Origin: Prostheceraeus crozeri
Taxonomy: Eukaryota; Platyhelminthes; Polycladida; Euryleptidae
Direction of reading: 5' to 3'
Length of the DNA stretch: 64,000 nt
Assembly (NCBI GenBank): GCA_907163375.1
Contig: CAJQUW010005703.1
Coordinates: forward strand, 310,001 to 374,000
The notes beneath the pieces are model-generated. The model saw only the letters and a program-made list of their open reading frames with translations, did no database searches and had not been told where the DNA came from. The number at the start of each line of letters is the position of its first letter. Positions within the stretch are counted from its first letter, which is position 1. Made by a program: the position numbers and the translations under genes. Positions 55,385-64,000 of this stretch are shown here, piece after piece.

Positions 55385-55572
55385 TTTAACGTCACTACTC
55401 CCCTTACTGGAGGCTTGGACGATGTTGACATAGTTAGACTTTAATCTGGAGCGTTGTGATCCTTTAGTTCGGATGCCCTTCCTGACGACTTGCAATGACA
55501 CTTTCGGGGCTCGACCTCTGGACCGAAAGATCCTTCCTAAGACAAACATTTAGCCACTGTGCCACGGAGACC
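55385..55572 (-). mobile_element. tRNA-derived SINE, copy d
   Basis: On the minus strand: TCTCCGTGGCACAGTGGCTA, AGGTCGAGCCCCGAAAGTGT (B-box region), CATTGCAAGTCGTCAGGAAG, GGCATCCGAACTAAAGGATC and ACAACGCTCCAGA. This is the best-preserved B-box of the four copies. Confidence 0.78.
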
Positions 55573-57479
55573 ACTCGATGAAACAGAAAAAAGGTTGAAT
55601 GTAACAGAAAAGTCCCGCTTTAGTACAGAAGGATAATGAAAACTTGAATTATACATGAAATACGACTAAAAAATACGTAGGCTGTTTGAAATTTACCCGT
55701 TTCTGTACAAAGTTGTTGGGACAGTTCCACGAAGCACTGGATGGAATAAGTTAACTTGGTGTAGACTTCTATGAAATATTCTTGCGCTATACCAGATAGT
55801 GCATAGATTTCTTCGGTCGCTGTGTATTAAATAATGAAGTTTATTCTTTCAAAGTGAAGATGAATTTCAAAGTGCGCAGTAAATAGTCTTTATTTATCTC
55901 CATTGTATTTGTATTTGCATTGTAGATATCCTGGCACTTTATTTTAAAGCAGATTATTGCCCGCGCGGGAGATCATACTTACTCCACTGCACTGGAAGGA
56001 GCGTCATCTACGCCAATCATGAGTGCTCCTGTCATGTTTTAGTATAGACTATGAATAGAGATTTCTACAATTGATCAAGCTAAATTTCTATTCAAATGCT
56101 CTTGATAATCACAGACATATCAATGGCAATCTGTCCTTGATCATCATAGCACGTCGTTAAATACAATTCTCTACGCAACTCGTGCATGAAATCGAATCAT
56201 CATAGCATTCGAACTCGCTAGATTTTAATGGCCTCACCCTAGATATCCAACTCGTGGAATGCTGTAAAGAAGCAATTATATTTTTAGGTCTACTCCTTAC
56301 AAATTCAACTTTGTAAAACCTAAAGTGAGAGATTTATTCATCGGCGATTTTCGCTTCAGAATCCGTCGTAGACTCCGAACGTGTATTTCATTGACATTTT
56401 TCGCGCTAATTCATTTGACAACAATGTTAGCGTTTCGTGACGTTCATCCATACGCTTTCTAAAAATTTTTAACTTCCAACGACTTAACATTATTGGGTTT
56501 GATTTCAGCGATACAGTGAAGCTTCAAATGAAAATGGCGGTTCCCCAACACTTTGTTTATCTAAACATTAAAGCTGTCAGACAGAAGGTTTCGGTAAAGA
56601 CCGCACGCCATTAATAATATCCCTCATCAACGACTGACAAGACAAGTGATAAGTTTCGAGTTTTTAACGACTTTATGTTTCATTCAGGCCATAGAGAGAT
56701 GAAATTATACAGCACGCGTCAACTGCGCCGAAATTTCTACTCAAATGGCAAACAATGTGGCGAGAAATGATTCAAGGTCATCCATTTTTTACTGCTTCAC
56801 TTTCGTTGGATTACCGTATTCTCCAAAAAAGTAACCGGCGGGCTCTATTCGAGGCAGGGATTGCAAAAATTGATTGCAACTTTATTGATTTTTTCAATTA
56901 ATTATTTGAAAATAGAATGCATCCAATTAATCAAAGTTGCAATTACAAAGCAAGTAACCTAGAAAAATGAAGAATTCATGTAAATCTTTAATATTGCCGG
57001 TGATTCGTCCGTTCTTGAGAGACAATACACCGGAACTGGAGAGTGACAAGAATTGCAAACTACATGCTTGCAAGAATTGCAAGAAATGCAAACTGCATGC
57101 ATACTGCATCCTCAAGATACTCTGGTGGACAATCGATCCCCAGCTACTTGCCTAAATGCCGGCAGTCACAATTGTGACAAGATATCATTGATCATAACTG
57201 CTATGACAAATGATGTGCAGTGGTGAGGGTTTGATCCTGCCAGTATGACACAGTCGCATGTAGGTGGCTCGTGGCTCGATGGTAGAGCAGGCAGTAATTC
57301 TGCCAGACGCACATCTTTTGCATGTCAGTTTGATATATCGTTTATTTCATTTCATTCTATTGTTGATAACAAAAATTGATGTGGTAATGTTATAACGATA
57401 TCATATATTACCCATCATAGAAATCAAACATGTCGTTTCTGTGCTGACTTACGTAATAAATCAGGGTATTATTTACACA
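55573..57479. other. Unassigned sequence
   Basis: No family recognised. Two items of note: a possible exon start with splice donor on the minus strand (56035 to 55983), and a tRNA-like word GGCTCGATGGTAGAGCAGGC near 57271-57290, which lacks a proper B-box partner. Confidence 0.4.
55983..56035 (-). other. Possible short coding exon (speculative)
   Basis: ATG 56035 opens MTGALMIGVDDAPSSAVE, followed directly by a strong donor, GA then GTAAGTATG. The first residues repeat those at 12657 (MTGAMIG) with an in-frame three-base difference. No acceptor or further exon was found. Confidence 0.15.
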
Positions 57480-57720
57480 GAAATTGACAACAATAAAACC
57501 TCTAGAATGGAGATTAAGCTTCATGCAATGCACAATAACGGCACATAAATCGCACGCATTTTCACTTAGATGCACCTGCTAACGTCTGTATCATTGGGTT
57601 AGAATCAGTCACATGAGTAAATCGAAGCTTTTCATTGGTTCTTCATGCCCCAACTTAGTTCCCCCGGATGTGAGACCTTGAGTCAATTTCCATTCTAGCG
57701 AACTTCAGATAAACAGTTTA
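57480..57720 (+). mobile_element. TTTATCTGAAGTT repeat family, plus-strand copy
   Basis: Starts near GACAACAATAAAACCTCTAG and ends TTCTAGCGAACTTCAGATAA then AC. The interior matches 54236-54490 in reverse. Confidence 0.78.
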
Positions 57721-57947
57721 TTACTATGACTTTTTATGATGTAGAACCAAGTGAAGTGAGAATGAAGTGAGATGAATAAACAAGTAATAGAAAATTGAGG
57801 CATGAAAGCATATATTTATAAATAGTGTATTGCCGGAGATAGCGTGAGCTCTTTTATTCACACGCGCTCGCTATGTCAGCAACCACATAACAGAAGCACA
57901 ATTCTCCTGCTTTTAGATCAATACATGAAAGCAGCACAATTTCTAAT

Positions 57948-58026
57948 ATCGGATCAGTCTGATGATGAAGCAAACGTCATATGCAATGAATTCACTATTG
58001 AATGCAAGGCACTCGATAATAGTAAC
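57948..58026 (+). repeat. Direct repeat flanking MITE-2, left copy (possibly coding)
   Basis: GGATCAGTCTGATGATGAAG, then CAATGAATTCACTATTGAAT, GCAAGGCACTCGATAATAGT. The same sequence recurs at 58552-58634 with mostly third-position differences in one frame (DQSDDEANVI against DQSDDEPNVI). A splice-acceptor-like TTCTCCTGCTTTTAG lies at about 57901-57915. Confidence 0.7.
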
Positions 58027-58549
58027 CCACAGATTAGATTGTTTAAGCGCATCACTTTGCTAGAAGTACAAACTGATTCAAAACGATGGCACATGCAGGA
58101 ACTTACTAAGTGGGCAAAAAGAAATTTTTAATGCCTTGCAGAGATAGGAAAAATAGTCGTGCGTCGCTTGCGGATTGCTGTGAATTCCTTCAAAATGCTC
58201 CCATCGCCACGATTCCTTCAGATTGGAAGAATTCAGATCATTGCGCAAACGTTTTCTTGATGATGTTGGGGTCTCCGATCATTAATAAAAAAGCTAGCAG
58301 GTGCACGAAAAAACGTTCAGAAACTTCTCTGTAAAACTTGACATCGTCTGTGTCTCTTTGCTGTGTGATCCAGTTGATAACAGTCACTGAAACTTCGCAC
58401 AATTTGGCGTGTTTGATGTTGAACTAGCTGCTCATTGTTCGATTGCTATGGTATTATGTTAGCAGATTGTGCCATTTCATTAACGTTACATGTTCCAATG
58501 TTTCCTTTCTAGTCAAACGGAAGAAGAGACGACCTGTCTAATTCTCTGG
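58027..58549 (+). mobile_element. MITE-2, full-length reference copy (523 bp)
   Basis: Left end CACAGATTAGATTGTTTAAG, right end CGACCTGTCTAATTCTCTGG; reversed, these give CAGA(A)TTAGA-type inverted ends. It is uninterrupted and is the best template for the family: ACTTTGCTAGAAGTACAAAC, GGAACTTACTAAGTGGGC, TTGCGGATTGCTGTGAATTC, TCAGAAACTTCTCTG and TGATAACAGTCACTGAAAC. Confidence 0.87.
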
Positions 58550-58551
58550 CC

Positions 58552-58634
58552 GGATCAGTCGGATGACGAGCCAAACGTCATCCGCAATGAAATCGCTATT
58601 GAATGCAAGGCACTCAACAATAGTGACATCCTGA
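58552..58634 (+). repeat. Direct repeat flanking MITE-2, right copy (possibly coding)
   Basis: Partner of 57948-58026. In the shared frame it continues past the repeat as CKALNNSDILTIAETIYR to a stop at about 58657-58659. Confidence 0.7.
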
Positions 58635-58764
58635 CGATTGCAGAAACCATTTACAGATAGGTTGCCACAAAGTTAGTGATCACTGACCAAGATTGACTTA
58701 ACAGTCGTTCTCTGCTCCCCCTTTGTGGGTTAGTGATGCCGTTAGAGATTTGTCAGCCTGACAG

Positions 58765-58985
58765 TGTTTCGGTGCGGTGGACCCTGACCGCTGAAGTTCG
58801 TGGGTTCTCTAATAACAACAGCTTCTACAATGCGCGCGCTTGACCAATCACACAAGCCAAAGAGAGAAGAACATCTAGGGCCTATGTCAATCTCTACCGC
58901 TTACTACCATTGCATACGATGGCTATGATAGGATTATGTCCACTTTAGACTAATCCAGATAATGCAAATGAATCTATCTCTGTGG
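58765..58985 (-). mobile_element. CCACAGAGATA repeat family, partial copy
   Basis: The right edge is TTCATTTGCATTATCTGGAT-like (minus) with terminus CCACAGAGATAGATTC. ATGCGCGCGCTTGACCAATC then ACACAAGCCAAAGAGAG matches 31936-31975. Confidence 0.6.
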
Positions 58986-60223
58986 TTCCAAATTAAATCG
59001 ATTTATCAAATTAAATTCGATTGCGTTTCAATGCAATTCTCTGAAAAATCGTTGCCTCGTTGGCCATGGCCCCGTTCCCCACTCTAAGAATGTCGAATCG
59101 GAAAGATCATCTGACTTTTCTTTCTCTAGATCTGTCAGAACAACATGCTGCTGATAAGATCCATATCCCCATCCACCATCTCGGAGACATTATGAGCATG
59201 TGATGCGGCACATGAGAAGGTTTGATTTGGGCGTTTTTATTTCCTCTTTCTGTGGTTGTGCATTGGTTTGACTGGTCCGTGAACAGGGTATTGCATAGAA
59301 ATAGATTGCCTTTTGAAGTTGACTAGAGTGGAAATCGACTCAAGGTCGTGGTACAGCCGATTGCAGTAAAGTAGCCAGTGAAAAGCTGATTCTTACTTAC
59401 TAATGAGATCCCTGACAAGTGTATCTAAGGGTACCGCTATTGTACATAATGTCCAGCGGTTAGCTATCCTCCTGGTATAGGGTTGGGATATCTACTTCTT
59501 GAAATACTAAAATGTGGCAACTTCTGCCCTTTTTTGCGCAAATAACTAAATTATTTCCGAACATGAAGCGAACAGAAGTTGCTGGTGCAATATTGTGGAC
59601 ACAAGCTGACTGAGGCAAAGGCATTAAAATGCTTTATTGCAACTGTTGTAGAAAATAATCAGCTTAGTTGAATTGATGTTTGCAGTATTAAAAGTGATTT
59701 GACATTTATTTGAAAAGACGAAGAGTCGAAGATGTCAAATATTCAGTTTAACTTCATCTTTTATCCGAAGCATCTGATCGCAGATCGGAGCTCTAATACT
59801 AAAAAAATGTAGAAAAGAATTTGATTTTGACCTTAGAAGCATGAATAGATTATTCATTTATTTCTGTTGTTCTGTCTAGAGAAAAAAATAGCCTAAAATG
59901 TTTTGATGAGCTCAGTCACTCGTTTTATTTTGGAAAAGCAATTGCAAGGATTATGAAAAAGGCATATTTAGTTTCAGCATAGGTAATGTGAAGGCTCTTT
60001 CACTCTTATAAGAATATTGCATGACAAAAGTAAAATTGCAAGAGGCACAACAATCAATTGCCATGTTGTGCATCGCCGTCAATAACAAACAAAAGTCCAG
60101 TCTTCTTTAAGACAACGAACAAAGAATAGCCAATTCACCACGGAAATGGAAAGAAAATTATTGAAAACAAGGTCGCTAAACAGTATCATCATAGACTTCT
60201 CGGTCTGTAAGATGGAACCACAG
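58986..60223. other. Unassigned sequence
   Basis: A weak match to the 54236 family near 59310-59460 (CGCTATTGTACATAATG); otherwise nothing recognisable. Confidence 0.4.
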
Positions 60224-60735
60224 AAATAGATTCATTTTCGTGTAGGTTAGTCTAGAGCGAACACAATCCTATCCCAGCTACTGTATGCAAAAGTCTCAAG
60301 CGATATGAGGGAGGCATAGATATTCGTCTCTCTATGACTCATGTGATTGGCCAAACACATGATTGGATTGGCGCATTACAGAAACAGCTCGCATCAACGA
60401 ACCCGTGAACTTCACCGGTTAGATTGCAGGCAAACCTATCAAGTGGAAAATACGGAATAAGTGGAATATCTTTAACTACGTTATCTTTGGTCACGATTTC
60501 GTCACATTGAAATATTAGTCACACCACTCCACTCTTCACGATCTAAATTTGCTGTCTGTGTGCGTTTAATGTGATGTCAATCTTCCATCGCGTCAGAATT
60601 CAGGTCTGACTTTGCATTTCGTCCAGTTGATCTGCCTACCTCTCGAGATTTGTTCTGGTCGTGACCATCAGTATTGAGGAAAGTCATCTCTAGACACAAA
60701 CACGCAGATAGAGCATTTTATCTCTGTGGTGAGAA
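60224..60735 (-). mobile_element. CCACAGAGATA repeat family, full copy (about 510 bp)
   Basis: The ends are CCACAGAAATAGATTCATTT on the left and TTTATCTCTGTGG on the right (inverted). The interior matches 31601-32010 in reverse: CATCAGTATTGAGGAAAGTC, TGTGCGTTTAATGTGATGTC, ACTTCACCGGTTAGATTGCA, GCAAACC. Confidence 0.78.
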
Positions 60736-61212
60736 CTTGACAACAGGACAAAATTGTATATTTGCATCACAGTCTGCATTGTTATTCCTGTAGAAACATA
60801 GCCATAGAAACATTCATTAGCATAACTTATCAATCAATTTTTCTCAAACTTTTTGTTGTTATATTGCTTCATGTCAACATTTCAGAGTCGCTTATTTTCA
60901 TTCAGATTTGAAAAGAATAATTGAGTAATTCATTGAAGCGTCTCTAAACTCCATAGCGAAGAGAGAATGTTACGAAGTGCATTATTTGTCGTGAATAAAG
61001 TCATTTATATTATTCAAAGTTCTGAATCCTCATTGTGTTACAGACATCTGTCACTGCTTGTTTTCCTTGAGGATTGACAATCGTCATTTCATTTGCCATT
61101 AACATTCCGCTGTCGACTTGAACGTACTTCTACACTCCTCTTCACAATAGTTCAACTATCTGAAGTTACTTATGCTCTCATTTCAAAAAGATTTATTTCC
61201 AATGATTGAGTT
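60736..61212. other. Unassigned sequence
   Basis: Unique-looking sequence up to the duplication breakpoint at 61213. Confidence 0.4.
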
Positions 61213-64000
61213 CTGTCGAGTGATCATGATTGTAATGCAGAAGGAATGATGGTATTTCACAGATTCTCAGTGTCATGACAGCCTTGGAGATTTAATGTCT
61301 GTTAAATTAGCAATTCGATGGGTTCCTATTACTTTCATGCTCAACCTCAAGAGAATTTTCTTAAGCGTGATCATACCACATGCAACCTGCCACTGGCAGA
61401 GCAATATCACATAATCAAAGACAATGATTTCAATTAACTTTGAAAGATGTAAATGGTTCCACATCACTATTCAGATTCAAGAAATAAAACATGAATTTAG
61501 TGAATCATAAAATCATGCCGGTGAAAATTGAATTAAAAACTTGAAATTTCAACCAAGAGAGCAGGAATAATATCGCGACTTTTTCATGAAGGCTTCCATT
61601 GTAATACGGATCATGAGATTCCCTTGATAATCAACTTAATTTCCGCTTAGTTAGGATGCTTATTAGCAAAGATTCATTCCTTTTGATATCCAACTTGTTT
61701 CATGCTACTTATATAGGGGAGTCATCTCGGTAGTATATAGATTTGCATAATTTTGACTTTTTTAAAACTGCTCAAATAATTTTTTGGACCACGGGAACGT
61801 AATCTCCGCAAAAAGCGGGCACTTGCGCAAGTGTTCGACCAGCAGCTGACAACACTGCCCAACTACCCATGACGTGTGCCGTTATGAGTGCGTACATGCA
61901 ATGCACGTCATGGGTAGTTGGAGAAGTGTAGCAGATTTGGCTTCGGACTCAAAGGGCTAGAGACCACGAAAGCGCTCGTCTTCTTTTACTAATGAATTTG
62001 CTAGCGGGCATCCTTGTTTTCAAATGTATTCGAACCCGGTACTTTGACCTCGGTTGCCCAAGTCGCTAACCACTCCACTATCGAAGCAGTTGGATGTGAG
62101 CTGAATTCTAATGCCCTGATGACCGACTGTGTCATGACTTTACCCTCACCCGAAGCGTCGGTGATTAGCTGGTAGTATAGAAGGAAATAAGTTGTATTTC
62201 AAGCCTTCATCTCCGCTAGTGTCATCAGAATTGTTCAAATCTGCCGCAGAGTATTTGGGGATTCGATCGCAATGCTAATTCAAAATTTATATTCTTCCGG
62301 TGTTTGCTTACCATCAATGACTTCATGAAATGGCTGTGAACCGCCACGCGATGTCAAATGAACATTCTTCGAGCAAACAACATTACTTTTATTGGCGACA
62401 AAATCCCGTTAGTCTTCCAACATTAATCAAATTCACAAGGTTATCAAGGCGCTCAAGAAATCACTCGTATGCACAGAATTAGACAAGTCGTGTCTTCTTC
62501 TGTTTGACAAGAAAGGAAGCATAATCATTAGGCATGTAGCCTAATAGTCCGGCAGCCAGAACGAGTTTCTGCAGGGAACGAGGCCGAAAATGAGACTTTC
62601 ACAGAATGATGTACACCCTATGCCTACTACGAAACGGTGCGTCTGCCGAGTTCTAGTGAGTTCCTCTTCTTGTCAGACAGGATCAAAGAAAAACACATGT
62701 AAATCCAATGGGACGCAGATTGCAGTTTTTGGCTAAAATGAAATTTTCTATTTTTTCTCTGATTAAACGAAAAGTTCTGAGCCAAAAGTTACAATTTTTG
62801 ACATGGAATGTCTTCAGATCATTTCCTTTCATGTTCATGCACCCCTGTCTATAAAGCTAAGCACATTCAGATTTGGCGAGCTTCTTGATGTCGGCAAACA
62901 CAAACATTTTGTGCACCTTTATCCTCATTCAACCACATTCTCACATACATCGCCGATCAGAATAATGATAATGGCACATGCACATCATAGGAAATGGTCT
63001 GAAGACATTCCATGTCAAATATTATAACTTTTGGCTAAGTACTTTTCGTTTAATCAGAGAAAAAATAGAAAATTTCATTTTAACCAAAACTGCAATCTGC
63101 GTCCCATTGGATTTACATGTGTTTTTCTTTGATCCTGTCTGACAAGAAGAGGAACTCACTAGAACTCGGCAGACGTGCCGATTCGTAGTAGGCATAGGGT
63201 GTACATCATTCTGTGATAGTCTCACTGTCGGCCTCGTTCCCTGCAGAAACTCGTTCTGGCTGCCGGACTATAATGAAATGGCACAATCTTCTGACATAAT
63301 ACCATAGCAATCGAACAATGAGCAGCCAGTTCATCATTTGTAGGTTACAGAACGAGTGATAGATCGAGACCGCAAGCCGAGATCAATCTAGAGTTCCGTA
63401 ACATAATTGTTGTACACTGTTTTGCGCTAGCCGTGTTTGCAAGTGATTTATTAAACTCCGAGAACTTAATTCTTGTTTTAACAACAAAGAACAGTTTCCA
63501 GATGTTTGCAGATTGAATAGCACCTCTTGCATGCGGGCGCATAGATATCTGACAGGTAAACAACAGAGATTGATGCCTGTGGATGTCAAGCAATCAACGG
63601 CACTTCCATAGAGCAATTAACTTTAAATAACTACAGTCAAGTGATGTTGAATCATTCCATGTCTGACTTAAAATTGACAGTTGTCGACAAAGAATGGCTG
63701 CTGTTGAGAAAAAATTGGTTGTTCTTGTTCTGATTAGCGCCGTTAATTTAGTGGCAAACATGCATCTTAATGTAAATTCGCTGAAATAGACATGGAAATT
63801 TGACAATTAACTGTTGATTGAAGAATTGCAATTGAAGAATCCATGTGGTCACAAAGAGAAAACTGATGGTTTGCAAGTAAATTGCTGTTACAGCACTTGT
63901 TAATAGTGTATTCTGCAAGCGATTTGCAGATCGAGTTGGAAGAAACAAAAGCGACACTGTAACAACATATGCAAAAAGTCAGTATACAACAATAAACACG
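61213..64000. repeat. Segmental duplication, copy 2 (runs off the window)
   Basis: Identical by eye to 50182-52992 apart from a 23-bp deletion (after CCGCC at about 62345) and one substitution. The left boundary cuts through the MITE-1 copy. The right boundary is not reached, so the true length is unknown. It contains the same nested pieces: MITE-1 fragment 61213-61811, SINE-like 61996-62093, MITE-2 start at about 62472, GTCCGGC element 62547-63268, and the unclassified insertion from about 63356. Confidence 0.95.
62547..63268. mobile_element. GTCCGGC long-TIR element, duplicate copy
   Basis: Same sequence and TA flanks as 51539-52260; it arrived here by the segmental duplication, not by a separate insertion. 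Confidence 0.9.

Noticed and set aside
57271-57320. tRNA-like word GGCTCGATGGTAGAGCAGGC
   Set aside because: No B-box at the proper distance downstream and no acceptor stem pairing, so neither tRNA nor SINE is supported.

Overview
The window looks like intergenic DNA from a transposon-rich animal genome, probably an invertebrate. It is AT-rich, has no operons or closely spaced ORFs, and is dominated by eukaryotic mobile elements: Penelope-like retroelements with GIY-YIG endonuclease, mariner, Tc1 and pogo transposases, Ty3/Gypsy pol, tRNA-derived SINEs with an RTE/BovB-like tail, and many MITEs and minisatellites. I cannot name the species. I found no host gene, rRNA, functional tRNA or CRISPR array that I could support well. 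Layout: 0-4.5 kb is mostly unassigned, with one SINE (2.0 kb) and a CAGCTG-rich minisatellite (3.1-3.85 kb). 4.5-8.3 kb holds MITE-1 copies, a three-copy 155-bp tandem repeat and a 0.78-kb palindrome nested in other elements. 8.8-10.9 kb holds the only intact long gene, a pogo/Tigger-type transposase, inside a TIR element that sits in the loop of an older inverted repeat. 11.5-14.5 kb holds minisatellites of 31 and 28 bp and several hairpins. 17.0-19.7 kb is a graveyard of four element types: PLE, Tc1, PLE and mariner. 20-30 kb has MITEs, a SINE, a polypyrimidine tract, a LINE 3' end and a third PLE. 31-46 kb has more MITEs, including insertions with exact target-site duplications (TCGA at 38.8 kb, GTGTACAT at 37.2 kb). 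46.3-48.0 kb is a TIR element with 9-bp flanking repeats that carries Ty3/Gypsy reverse transcriptase and integrase fragments. 48.6-49.3 kb is a 28-30-bp minisatellite. 50.2-53.0 kb is repeated almost base for base at 61.2-64.0 kb. The recurring theme is nesting: MITE-2 ('CACAGAATTAG' ends), MITE-1 ('AGGTAGAGTG' ends) and the GTCCGGC long-TIR family occur many times and serve as targets for each other. Because paralogous empty sites exist in the same window, several insertion boundaries can be fixed to the base. I found no convincing new multi-gene biological system. The best leads are the apparently intact pogo element, the Gypsy-carrying TIR element, the near-identical 2.8-kb duplication, a 75-bp micro-inversion inside a Penelope relic, and the higher-order 31-bp minisatellite that stays open in every frame on the minus strand. 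Boundaries of diverged repeats were read by eye and may be off by several bases.
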